Source: Sphingobium trunci (GTDB taxonomy: Bacteria > Pseudomonadota > Alphaproteobacteria > Sphingomonadales > Sphingomonadaceae). From it: a stretch of DNA of 56,831 bases. Below, piece after piece: positions 9,332 through 17,184 of this stretch. A model generated the notes under the pieces. That model was not told where the DNA came from, searched no databases, and saw nothing but the letters and a program-made list of their open reading frames with translations. The position numbers and the translations under genes were made by a program. Location: positions 1 through 56,831 of the forward strand of contig NZ_JAKUJY010000025.1 of assembly GCF_022664535.1 (NCBI RefSeq), written 5' to 3'. The first letter of the stretch is position 1. Every line of letters begins with the position of its first letter.

Positions 9332-9476
9332 CAGGCGTCTAGGCTGAGCTTGTCGCGGTCCAGCACCGGCAGCGTGCCGAGGATCAGCAGCCCGACGACG
9401 ATCAGGCAAGGGTACGCAGCGCGACGCCCAATGGCTGCCTGTCGAAGTCAGGGGGAAGGTTACGACATCCGCACCC

Positions 9477-10064
9477 TCAGATTTCCAGCTCTGTCGTATA
9501 AACCGATCTGATCCAGCCCGGCATGAACGGCAACGCAAAGACCAATCGCCCGTTCGCAAATGTCAGGCAATGGCCGGGCGGGCGGTTGAGGCTGGAATTG
9601 TCAAAGACCATGCCGCGATCTGCCTTGAGAACCGCGGCACGGATGAAAGGTGCGCCACGTGCATAACGGACACGGATCTTGTCTTCCGGGACGACATGCC
9701 CGCCCTCCTCGACCCGCGTACCGACGCGCGCAACGGACAGGTCGGGCGTATCGACGCCGATATGCATCACGATAATGGTGAAACCTCTGGCGCGCGCCTC
9801 GTCGATGAGTTCGAGTTTGGAGGGATGCGAGAAGACGGTCTCGGTCACGAAATCCCGGCCCCGGACCAGACAGTCGGCCCTGCGCGAAGAGGCGATGCCG
9901 GCCGCTTCGTAGGACGCAGCCGGTGAAGCATCGCGCAGTTCGTCGCGCTGGATGATGTCGGCATTGATGAAAGGTCCCGCAAAGCTCGGCGCAACGCGGG
10001 TCTGGTAGAGGGTGGACTTGCCGGCACCATTCGGCCCGGCAAGCACGATCATCGTTGGCTTCAT
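9477..10064 (-). CDS. Zeta-toxin-family P-loop kinase (toxin of a TA pair)
   Basis: This 195-residue protein has a Walker A motif GPNGAGKST at residues 9-17 and the zeta-toxin sequence FVTETVFSHPSKLELI. Zeta toxins are kinases that phosphorylate nucleotide sugars such as UDP-GlcNAc; this copy could instead belong to the uncharacterised COG4185 branch. Its ATG overlaps the stop of the preceding antitoxin-like gene by 4 nt, showing tight coupling. Confidence 0.82.
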   Translation of the reverse strand: MKPTMIVLAGPNGAGKSTLYQTRVAPSFAGPFINADIIQRDELRDASPAASYEAAGIASSRRADCLVRGRDFVTETVFSHPSKLELIDEARARGFTIIVMHIGVDTPDLSVARVGTRVEEGGHVVPEDKIRVRYARGAPFIRAAVLKADRGMVFDNSSLNRPPGHCLTFANGRLVFALPFMPGWIRSVYTTELEI

Positions 10065-10417
10065 GCCTTGGGAGTGGCCTTCTCACGCAGGAGGTTGCCG
10101 GCCGCATCAAGGCCGACGCCCAGCCCCAGTTGGCGCCGCCGGCCAAAAAAAGCATCCTCATCGGACCCGGATTGCCCCATTTTCTCGACAAAGCTGTCGA
10201 GCCAGACATCCTTCTCCTCTTCGGTGAGGTCGGTCGTCTCGATCTCGCCGGCGAGCGCAGCGGTGATGCGGGCATGATCGAAATTGCCGGATTTTTCGAT
10301 GGCGCGGCCGATACGCACCCAATGAGCGATTTGCCCAGCGATCGAACGGCTCTGCAACTCGGATTCGCGACGCACGATTTTCATGATGTCGTCACCAAGC
10401 TTGATGGACTGGGCCAT
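10061..10417 (-). CDS. ParD-like antitoxin partner of zeta-type toxin
   Basis: This 118-residue protein begins with MAQSIKLGDDIMKIVRRES and SRSIAGQIAHWVRIGRAIE, a ribbon-helix-helix-like, ParD-type N-terminus. An acidic, probably disordered C-terminal half could wrap the toxin. GGAGGTGA sits just upstream of the ATG. It is first in a two-gene operon with the zeta-like toxin, overlapping by 4 nt. A perfect palindrome about 20 nt upstream is the likely autoregulatory operator. Confidence 0.78.
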   Translation of the reverse strand: MAQSIKLGDDIMKIVRRESELQSRSIAGQIAHWVRIGRAIEKSGNFDHARITAALAGEIETTDLTEEEKDVWLDSFVEKMGQSGSDEDAFFGRRRQLGLGVGLDAAGNLLREKATPKA

Positions 10418-10437
10418 GGATCACCTCCAAGTCATGA

Positions 10438-10454
10438 GGTAGCATTTTGCTACC
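10438..10454. promoter_or_regulatory. Palindromic operator of the toxin-antitoxin operon
   Basis: GGTAGCA (10438-10444) and TGCTACC (10448-10454) form a perfect 7-bp inverted repeat with a TTT centre, directly upstream of the antitoxin ribosome-binding site. Ribbon-helix-helix antitoxins commonly bind such sites to repress their own operon. Confidence 0.65.
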
Positions 10455-10594
10455 CCATATTCAAGCGTCGCCTTCAATCCCATCCGATATGCAAGCGACG
10501 AGTGAGGGGCCTGACGCCGATCTACCGGCGGCCGCGAACACCAATTGCGAGGGCATGTCTTATCCCATTGCGTCATCTTGCCAATCCTGTTGAA

Positions 10595-10614
10595 TGAAAC
10601 CTCTGCTGGTTTCA
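10595..10614. promoter_or_regulatory. Inverted repeat upstream of exonuclease gene
   Basis: TGAAACC (10595-10601) and GGTTTCA (10608-10614) form a perfect 7-bp inverted repeat with a 6-nt spacer, 14 nt before the exonuclease ATG. It could be an operator or a leader hairpin. Confidence 0.4.
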
Positions 10615-10628
10615 CTGATTGAGGCAGG

Positions 10629-11192
10629 ATGCTTGTCTTTCTGGATTTTGAGGCGTCCTCGCTGGGCAAGAAAAGCCACCCGATTGAAGTCGGATGGGCT
10701 TTCGAGGACGGCCGCAAGGCGAGCTACCTCATTCGCCCGGCGCCGCACTGGCTGGATTGGGACCCGGCAGCTGCGGCCATCCACCGCATCACCCGGCAGG
10801 AACTGAAGGACAACGGTATCCCCCACGACAGGGTGGCACGGATCATGATGCACACGCTCGGTGGACACGACCTGCTCGCAAGCGCGCCGAGCTGGGATGG
10901 CAAATGGCTGAGCACGATCCTGCGCGCGGCGGGGTTTCCCCGCCACAGCCTTCGGCTCCGGCGCAGTGGCGATGCTCATCGCGAGGTGGCAACCGCCATA
11001 CTTTCGCCCATTGTGCCGGCCGAACGGCTTGAGCAAGAAGTCATGGACCTTCTGGCACATGTTGATGTGCGAGCAGGAAGCGCGGCTCCCGCCCATAGGG
11101 CCCTGGCTGATGCGGAGGCCGAGCGTCGGCACTATATCGCGGTAGCGGATGCCGCGAGAATTCGTGCGGCAGATCTGATAAGCAGCATGTAA
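10629..11192 (+). CDS. DnaQ/RNase T-like 3'-5' exonuclease (DEDDh)
   Basis: This 187-residue protein has the exonuclease pattern FLDFEAS at residues 4-10 (first Asp-Glu pair), an IHRITRQE segment, SAPSWDGKWL (second Asp) and AHRALADAEAERRHY (His-Asp). These are the DEDDh two-metal catalytic residues. A GAGGCAGG stretch precedes the ATG. Relatives proofread DNA or trim RNA; the specific substrate here is unknown. It appears to be a single-gene unit. Confidence 0.75.
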   Translation: MLVFLDFEASSLGKKSHPIEVGWAFEDGRKASYLIRPAPHWLDWDPAAAAIHRITRQELKDNGIPHDRVARIMMHTLGGHDLLASAPSWDGKWLSTILRAAGFPRHSLRLRRSGDAHREVATAILSPIVPAERLEQEVMDLLAHVDVRAGSAAPAHRALADAEAERRHYIAVADAARIRAADLISSM

Positions 11193-11262
11193 GCAGGCCC
11201 ATGCGCGGACATCGTTGCCGCTCGCTCATTCTCTCGATTCCTGCTTGTGGCCAGTGACCATT

Positions 11263-11796
11263 CTATCCGTCCTCCCCGCGCCACCGGTCCAGCGCTTCCT
11301 CATATTTCGCTCGCGCCCTGTCGATTGCCGCCTGTAACCTGGCAGCTTCCCCTTCTCCCCTTTCCCTGGTCTGGACGATCAGCGCCCCGATCCGGGCGCG
11401 CTCTGCCTCCAGATCTTCGACCCGCGCCTCCACCCCATGCCGATGCTCCTCCAGTTTCTGTTCTGCCCGATCAAGCGCCTTTCGGCTGGGGCGGGGCCGT
11501 GGTCTCGCGCGCGGTGCCTTGGCCCCTGTCCGCCCCCTCCCGGGCGGCCGGGCGCCCGGATCCCGGGCGGAAGCGAGATGCTCCAGGGCCGTGCCGCGGG
11601 CACGTTTGATAACCGTGCCCGGCTTGTCGGACGCTTCCGCCAGAAGCTGGGGGTTTTCGACGCGCTCAGCCATGCCCCTGGCGAACAGATCTGCGTCGGC
11701 GCCCCAGGCTTCCAGCGCAGCCTTCTGGCTGGACGCCGCGACATAGGCGTCGTGAAAGCCGATCGGCATCCGGAAGAGTTTCAGTCTGGGCGCCAT
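11263..11796 (-). CDS. Conserved hypothetical protein with coiled-coil C-terminus
   Basis: This 177-residue protein has no assigned function. Its N-terminal 75 residues (starting MAPRLKLFRMPIGFHDAYVAAS) read as a small folded domain of a type I recall from other sphingomonad proteins. A proline/arginine-rich linker at about 80-105 is followed by a Glu/Ala/Arg-rich stretch that should form a coiled coil. No signal peptide or membrane segment is visible. It lies downstream of alkB, separated by a strong hairpin, so it is probably a separate transcription unit. Confidence 0.6.
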   Translation of the reverse strand: MAPRLKLFRMPIGFHDAYVAASSQKAALEAWGADADLFARGMAERVENPQLLAEASDKPGTVIKRARGTALEHLASARDPGARPPGRGRTGAKAPRARPRPRPSRKALDRAEQKLEEHRHGVEARVEDLEAERARIGALIVQTRERGEGEAARLQAAIDRARAKYEEALDRWRGEDG

Positions 11797-11820
11797 AGCG
11801 AGCCATTTGCCAGATCAAGA

Positions 11821-11851
11821 CGGCCCGTCAGTCGGGGGAACTGACGGGCCG
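11821..11851 (-). terminator. Strong hairpin between alkB and the hypothetical gene
   Basis: CGGCCCGTCAGT (11821-11832) pairs perfectly with ACTGACGGGCCG (11840-11851) across a 7-nt loop. It lies about 100 nt beyond the alkB stop on the minus strand and before the next start. A T-run is weak (TCTTGATC). Confidence 0.55.
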
Positions 11852-11952
11852 CCGAGATCATCGAACCGCGTGAGCGGGGGGCAATGAAGCGGATCGATGA
11901 GCAGGAAACGGGCATCGCCCCATTGAGTTCCAGGCCTTACGACTGCATCTCT

Positions 11953-12549
11953 CTAAAGGCTGGATTTTCTGAGGCTTCTGAAGGTGATGGACCACCGCAG
12001 CCCCTTCATCGGCACGATACTATGCTCCCAATCATGCCGGGCCTCGCCGCTCAAATGATAAATGGAGCGCGGGAAAAGCGGGGCATTGGCGCGTTTGAAT
12101 CCGGCTTGCGAGCGCCGCCGGAACCGCATCGTGGCAGGCTCCCCCAGCGAGATGCCGACCACATGCTCGAATGCCGGCCGATCACGATGCCAGCCGATCC
12201 CCGCACCCGGATCATAGCGGATCAGCAAAAGCTGTTCGAGATCGCCCGGCGCGAGACCGGCGAACCGCTCGGCCCGCGCCTTGAGTGTCGTCAACCAATC
12301 CGGGATGGGCTCGGCGCGTGCGAAGATCCCGGTCTGAAAATCATAGCTCCATCCGCAGCTTTTGGTCAGCCGCTTTCCGGTCCATTGCTGGAAGAGGAAT
12401 GGCGCCAGGCCGGCACGATCCATTTCGGCGATGAGCGCTTGCTCCTCCCCCGGCGTGATGAAGTCCTCCTTCTGGCGCAGTCCGGGCAGAACTGGCCCCG
12501 CCGTCGGGAACGCATCCGGCGGCAAGTCCAATGGGAGCATCATGGTCAT
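11953..12549 (-). CDS. alkB: AlkB-like 2-oxoglutarate/Fe(II) DNA repair dioxygenase
   Basis: This 198-residue protein matches the AlkB family. The iron ligands HRD lie in GIGWHRDRP, the distal His in ARHDWEHSI, and the 2-oxoglutarate-binding arginines in RWSITFRSLR. AlkB enzymes oxidatively demethylate 1-methyladenine and 3-methylcytosine in DNA. The ATG at 12549 overlaps the stop of an upstream 48-codon frame by 4 nt; a second ATG lies at 12543. An SOS box sits about 150 nt upstream, so induction by DNA damage through LexA is likely (inference). Confidence 0.87.
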   Translation of the reverse strand: MTMMLPLDLPPDAFPTAGPVLPGLRQKEDFITPGEEQALIAEMDRAGLAPFLFQQWTGKRLTKSCGWSYDFQTGIFARAEPIPDWLTTLKARAERFAGLAPGDLEQLLLIRYDPGAGIGWHRDRPAFEHVVGISLGEPATMRFRRRSQAGFKRANAPLFPRSIYHLSGEARHDWEHSIVPMKGLRWSITFRSLRKSSL

Positions 12550-12692
12550 CGGATCACGACCATCAAAGGGCAGAGCTCGTCTGCACCGGCTTGGTCCATC
12601 TCAATCTCTTGGCAATCATGGGGATCGCGCCGGATGATGGCACGGCGACGTCCCGGCGCTTTGGAATCGAACGATATTGCTATGGAGTCCAT
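12546..12692 (-). CDS. Putative 48-residue leader ORF upstream of alkB
   Basis: A 48-codon frame starts at an ATG at 12692, only 5 nt below an SOS box, and ends with a TGA overlapping the alkB ATG by 4 nt. The product (MDSIAISFDSKAPG...) is charged and matches no family I recognise. The coupling overlap suggests translation. The lack of room for a ribosome-binding site means it would be leaderless, or it may simply be the alkB leader region. Confidence 0.35.
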   Translation of the reverse strand: MDSIAISFDSKAPGRRRAIIRRDPHDCQEIEMDQAGADELCPLMVVIR

Positions 12693-12697
12693 GGTTA

Positions 12698-12712
12698 GAA
12701 CATATAGCGAAC
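12698..12712 (-). promoter_or_regulatory. LexA SOS box (GTTC-N7-GTTC)
   Basis: On the minus strand the sequence reads GTTC-GCTATAT-GTTC, an exact match to the direct-repeat LexA site of alphaproteobacteria. It precedes the small ORF and alkB on the same strand. It is 170 nt upstream of the divergent CDF gene. Confidence 0.75.
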
Positions 12713-12881
12713 GAAGCCCGACAGCAAGTGCACAACGCGTGGAGGCGCCTCGATCGCTGACGATTGCGAGAAGCTCAAGATGAGGATGCCCGGCGGCAAG
12801 CCCCGGTAAAAGTTCATCGTTCCGGAACCGATCAGCCATGGGCAGGATGGAACTCGAAGGCCCGTCCGGCGCTGGACCGGC

Positions 12882-13847
12882 ATGAACGCGCGCCGCCTCC
12901 TGCCCCTGATGAAAGCCAATATGGTTCTCTTCGGCGCACTGGCTGCCAATGTGGGCATCGCGATCTCGAAGTTCGTCGCCGCCAGCGTCACCGGATCGTC
13001 TTCGATGTTGTCGGAGGGATTTCACTCGCTGGTCGACAGCGGCAATCAGATCCTGCTTCTCTATGGCGGCCACAAGGCCAAGCGGCCGCCCGATGCGCTG
13101 CACCCCTTCGGTTATGGACGGGAGCTGTATTTCTGGTCCTTCATCGTCGCGATATTGATCTTTTCGCTCGGCGCTGGCCTGTCCTTCTACGAAGGCTGGG
13201 TGCATTGGCGAGAGCCCGAACCTATGCGCGACCCAATGGTCAATTATCTCGTACTGGGTGTCGCCTTCCTGCTGGAGGGCTCGTCATGGACGATCGCCGT
13301 GCGGGAGTTCGGACGCGCCAAAGGTTCCACCAGCTGGTGGCAGGCAATTCGCGAATCCAAGGACCCGGCGAATTTCATCGTGCTGTTCGAGGACAGCGCG
13401 GCGCTTGCCGGGCTTGCGATCGCGGCGGGGGGTGTCTGGGCGTCGCATCACTGGAACGAACCGCGTATCGACGGCGCCGCGTCGATGGTTATCGGCATCA
13501 TTCTGGCCTGCGTCGCCATGCTGTTGCTGCGGGAGGCCAAGGGCCTGCTTATCGGCGAGCGCGCAGACCATGCCGTGGTCGAAGAGGTGAGGCGGATAGT
13601 GACCGCGCAGCCGGGAATAAGCGCGGTCAACCATGTGCGCACGATCCATACCGCACCGCAGGCCGTGTTCGTCGCGATCAGCGCGGATTTTGATGACGCG
13701 CTGACGATGGGCGAAGGCGAAGCCCTTATCGAAAGGGTAGAGGCCGATCTCAAGGCCAAGCTGCCGCTGCTGTCATCCATCTACATCCGACCCGAGCGAA
13801 GCGAGGATGCGGCGACGATCGTGAAGGCCGAGCGGAGACCGGCTTAG
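12882..13847 (+). CDS. Cation diffusion facilitator transporter (ZnT9-like branch)
   Basis: This 321-residue CDF-family protein has six predicted membrane helices and a cytoplasmic C-terminal domain. The HSLVD sequence in helix 2 fits the metal-site HxxxD pattern. The second site in helix 5 reads LFEDSAAL, as in the ZnT9/SLC30A9-like branch rather than classical zinc exporters. The substrate is probably Zn or a related divalent cation, but the divergent site leaves this open. The ATG at 12882 has no strong ribosome-binding site. It stands alone and is divergent from the SOS/alkB unit. Confidence 0.85.
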   Translation: MNARRLLPLMKANMVLFGALAANVGIAISKFVAASVTGSSSMLSEGFHSLVDSGNQILLLYGGHKAKRPPDALHPFGYGRELYFWSFIVAILIFSLGAGLSFYEGWVHWREPEPMRDPMVNYLVLGVAFLLEGSSWTIAVREFGRAKGSTSWWQAIRESKDPANFIVLFEDSAALAGLAIAAGGVWASHHWNEPRIDGAASMVIGIILACVAMLLLREAKGLLIGERADHAVVEEVRRIVTAQPGISAVNHVRTIHTAPQAVFVAISADFDDALTMGEGEALIERVEADLKAKLPLLSSIYIRPERSEDAATIVKAERRPA

Positions 13848-13938
13848 GTCGCCAGAGCCAAACTATTTCGTCCCAATAGGGAACACCGCCAGCAACGTCC
13901 CGTTAACAGGACTTCCATGTCCGATAGGGGAAGCACCC

Positions 13939-16323
13939 ATGGCGAGCCACTCCACCACGCCCCGCCGCCCAGTCGCCCCGCTGGTCCTTGGAGTGATAAT
14001 CGCTGTCATCGGCCTGGTTCTGGCGATCGGCGGTGCCTGGCTCGCGGTTTTGGGCGGTTCGCCTTATTATCTGCTCACCGGCATCGCCATGGTTGCGTCG
14101 GGTGCTCTGCTCTTTCGGCGAAATATAGGGGGCGGCTGGCTCTATGGTGCGGTTTTCGTCGCAACGCTGATCTGGGCCTTTGCCGAAGTCGGTGCGAACG
14201 GATGGGCGCTGGTGCCGCGGGTCGTGGCGCCGCTGGTCCTGCTGATCGCCGTGCTGCTGGTCATGCCCACCCTGTCGGTCTCTCGCCTGCGCTGGCGGCT
14301 AGGGATCGGAGCCAGCATGCTGTCGGTGGCCATCGCAGCAGTAGCGGCGGTCGCAATCGGGCGGATTGATGCGGCAAGACCCATAGGAACACTCCCAGCG
14401 CTCGCATCCGCGGGGGGTGACAATGCAACGATGCAGGCCGGCGACGACTGGCCGGCTTATGGCGGAAGCTACAGCGCGCGGCGCTTTTCTCCGCTGACCC
14501 AGATCACTCCGGCCAATGTCGGATCGCTCAAGCGCGCCTGGCTGATCCATACCGGCGATCTGCCCTCCGATGCCGCCAAGGGCACCTACGGCGCGGAAAA
14601 TACTCCGCTCAAGGTCGGCGACTCGCTATATGTCTGCACTCCAAAGAACATCGTTATCGCGCTTGATCCCGCGACAGGCCGACAGCGCTGGCGCTTCGAT
14701 CCCAAGGTGCCGGACCAAGCCATTCCCTACACGGCCGCCTGTCGCGGGGTGAGCTATTATGCCGTGCCGGGCGCTGACGCGGCAGAGGCCTGCGCCAATC
14801 GCATCATCTTCGGCACGCTCGACGCGCGGCTCTTTGCCCTCGATGCGCATACGGGCCGGCGCTGCGCGCGCTTCGGCACCAACGGCGAGATCGACACCAA
14901 AGCCGGCATGGGCGAGACACCGCCCGGCTATGTATCGATAAACTCGCCACCCACCATCGTTCGCGGCGTCGTTGTCACGGGTCATCAGGTGCTCGACGGA
15001 CAGGACCGCTGGGCCCCGTCGGGCGTCATTCGCGGTTTTGACGCAGTCTCGGGCCGGCTGCGCTGGGCCTGGGACATGATGCATCCCGGCTGGCACGGCT
15101 ATCCGCCCGAAGGGCAGATCTGGGCCCGGGGCACACCCAATATGTGGACGATCGCGAGTGGGGACGAGGCTCTGGGCCTCGTCTACCTGCCGATGGGCAA
15201 TGCGGCCGCCGACTATTATTCCAGCCTCCGCCGTCCGCAGGAAAAGGATTTCGCCACCTCCCTTGTCGCGCTTGACGTGACAACCGGCAAGCCGCGCTGG
15301 CATTTTCAGGCGGTGCGCAACGACGTGTGGGACTATGACTTCGGTGCGCAAGCGACGCTGGTCGACTATCGCGGGATACCCGCGCTTGTGCTGCCATCGA
15401 AGCAGGGTGACATCTATGTGCTCGACCGCCGCACCGGTCGTCCGTTGACACCCGTCGGACAAATCCGCGCGCCGCGCGGCGGCGTGGAACCAGCCCAACG
15501 TGCGACCACCCAGCGCGTGTCCCTGTGGCACACGCTGCGCAAGCCGGACCTCACCGAGCGCGACATGTGGGGGATGTCTCCGATCGATCAGATGGTCTGC
15601 CGCATCCAGTTCCGCAAAGCCGCCTATAAGGGATTTTACACGCCACCCGAAACCCAGCGCCACTCGATCGAGTATCCCGGCTACAACGGCGGCACGGACT
15701 GGGGCGGCATCGCGGTCGATCCTCGGCGGGGCGTGATCTTGGCCAACTATAACGACATGCCCAACTATAACCGGCTGGTGCCGCGCGCAGAAGCCAACCG
15801 CCGCGGCTGGGCGCCGCGCAACCAGGCACGCGGCCACATCGGCGGAGCGGAAGGCGCGGGCGACCCGCAGGCGCATACTCCCTATGCGATCAACGTCAAT
15901 GCAGGCTGGCGGCTGCCCTTTACCGGCATGCTGTGCAAGCAACCCCCTTATGGCGGCATCCGTGCCATCGACATGGCGACCGGCAAGACCATCTGGGACC
16001 GCCCACTGGGCGAGGCACGGACCAACGGCCCGTTCGGCATACCCTCCATGCTGCCGCTCGACATCGGCACGCCTAATAATGGTGGGGCCGTCGTCACCGC
16101 GAGCGGGCTGGTCTTCATTGCCGCCGCCACCGACAACGTCATCCGGGCGATCGATCTCCGCACGGGCAACATGGTCTGGAGCGATGTGCTGCCCGCAGGC
16201 GGTCAGGCGACCCCGATGACCTATTCAAGCGGCGGCAAGCAATATGTGGTGATTTATGCCGGAGGCCATCACTTCATGGAGACGCCGGTGGGCGACGAAG
16301 TGATCGCCTACGCGCTGCCCTGA
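13939..16323 (+). CDS. gcd: Membrane-bound PQQ-dependent glucose dehydrogenase
   Basis: This 794-residue quinoprotein has about five N-terminal membrane helices (residues 15-150) followed by an eight-bladed propeller. Motifs seen include DWPAYGGSYSARRFSPLTQI at the domain start, repeated tryptophan-docking blades, and the late segments GYNGGTDWGG, TGMLCKQPPYGG and IPSMLPLDIGTPNNGG. The enzyme oxidises glucose (aldoses) to the lactone in the periplasm and reduces ubiquinone. No pqq synthesis genes are in the window, so the cofactor must be made elsewhere or scavenged. The length is typical of the family. Confidence 0.95.
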   Translation: MASHSTTPRRPVAPLVLGVIIAVIGLVLAIGGAWLAVLGGSPYYLLTGIAMVASGALLFRRNIGGGWLYGAVFVATLIWAFAEVGANGWALVPRVVAPLVLLIAVLLVMPTLSVSRLRWRLGIGASMLSVAIAAVAAVAIGRIDAARPIGTLPALASAGGDNATMQAGDDWPAYGGSYSARRFSPLTQITPANVGSLKRAWLIHTGDLPSDAAKGTYGAENTPLKVGDSLYVCTPKNIVIALDPATGRQRWRFDPKVPDQAIPYTAACRGVSYYAVPGADAAEACANRIIFGTLDARLFALDAHTGRRCARFGTNGEIDTKAGMGETPPGYVSINSPPTIVRGVVVTGHQVLDGQDRWAPSGVIRGFDAVSGRLRWAWDMMHPGWHGYPPEGQIWARGTPNMWTIASGDEALGLVYLPMGNAAADYYSSLRRPQEKDFATSLVALDVTTGKPRWHFQAVRNDVWDYDFGAQATLVDYRGIPALVLPSKQGDIYVLDRRTGRPLTPVGQIRAPRGGVEPAQRATTQRVSLWHTLRKPDLTERDMWGMSPIDQMVCRIQFRKAAYKGFYTPPETQRHSIEYPGYNGGTDWGGIAVDPRRGVILANYNDMPNYNRLVPRAEANRRGWAPRNQARGHIGGAEGAGDPQAHTPYAINVNAGWRLPFTGMLCKQPPYGGIRAIDMATGKTIWDRPLGEARTNGPFGIPSMLPLDIGTPNNGGAVVTASGLVFIAAATDNVIRAIDLRTGNMVWSDVLPAGGQATPMTYSSGGKQYVVIYAGGHHFMETPVGDEVIAYALP

Positions 16324-16392
16324 TGATGACGGCCCTTCCGGCCGTTCAGCCGCTGGCCTCCTGTTTCCAGTTGCGGACCGTCGCCTCCTTGC

Positions 16393-17079
16393 TCACGGCC
16401 GATGTCGGGATCGATGACGGTCAGTCCGACGAAAGAGTTCGGCAGGGCGAAAAGCGGCGGCGGGCTCCCTTTCGCCGGTTCCCTCGATCCAGCCGCTGTC
16501 CATCATGCGTCGCCGAAAGGCGGGCTTGTTGAGGCTGGTCCCAAGGATAGCCTCATGCACGGCCTGCAGGTCACGCAGGGTGAATGAATCGGGCAACAAG
16601 GCGAGCGCTACCGGAGAATAGGCCAGTTTACCCCGCAGGCGCGCCCGCGCATGGGCGATGATCGTGACATGATCAAAGGCGAGAGGCATTTCATGCACAT
16701 CGGCCGATGCCAAAGTCAGATCGGCACGGCCACCCACGGCTGCCTCCAGAGAACCCACCGGGAGCAGCGCGAAATAAGCGATGGAAACCACCCGCATGCG
16801 CGGATCGCGATCCGGTTCGCCAAAACTGTAAAGCTGTTCCAGCCAGCCTTCCGTCATACCGACTTTCTCGGCCAGTACCCGCCGGGCTGCCATTTCCAGA
16901 TTCTCTTCCGGCCCCACAAAACTCCCCGGCAAGGCCAGTTGTCCCGCAAACGGCTCCTGCCCGCGACGTTGCAGGAGAACGGCCAGTTGCCCCTTCAGGA
17001 CGGTCATCAACACCAGGTCGACCGTCACGGCAACGGGTGGATAGGCGGCTGGATCATAAGGTTGAAGGGCGTATGGCAT
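16393..17079 (-). CDS. nrtR: NrtR, Nudix-related transcriptional regulator of NAD metabolism
   Basis: This 228-residue protein has an N-terminal Nudix-like domain and a C-terminal winged helix (about residues 150-205, including FTLRDLQAVHEAILG and NKPAFRRRM). The Nudix box at about residue 53 is degenerate: the expected REUxEE reads RVLAEK, so it should bind ADP-ribose rather than hydrolyse it. This is the hallmark of NrtR repressors. The gene is divergent from nadM-nadV, the classical NrtR target arrangement, with a palindromic site between them. Confidence 0.88.
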   Translation of the reverse strand: MPYALQPYDPAAYPPVAVTVDLVLMTVLKGQLAVLLQRRGQEPFAGQLALPGSFVGPEENLEMAARRVLAEKVGMTEGWLEQLYSFGEPDRDPRMRVVSIAYFALLPVGSLEAAVGGRADLTLASADVHEMPLAFDHVTIIAHARARLRGKLAYSPVALALLPDSFTLRDLQAVHEAILGTSLNKPAFRRRMMDSGWIEGTGEREPAAAFRPAELFRRTDRHRSRHRP

Positions 17080-17097
17080 ATTGGCATTAGTTATGCG

Positions 17098-17116
17098 TTG
17101 ACTAGATATATGTCAA
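17098..17116. promoter_or_regulatory. Putative NrtR operator
   Basis: TTGAC (17098-17102) and GTCAA (17112-17116) flank a 9-nt AT-rich centre in the divergent nrtR/nadM promoter, 19 nt upstream of nrtR and 69 nt upstream of nadM. Position fits an NrtR site; the match to a known consensus could not be scored. Confidence 0.5.
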
Positions 17117-17184
17117 ATGCATATAAGGTGCCCAAGGCGAGTCGAGGAGTTCGGTTCGCATCAGCTTTCGAGGGAGCCTCGGAT

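Noticed and set aside
9332..9440. Minus-strand membrane-like segment (LIVVGLLILGTLPVLDRDKLSLD)
   Set aside because: It might be the remnant of a hydrolase or membrane protein N-terminus, but it lacks a start codon and runs into the cytochrome c gene, so I cannot support a gene.
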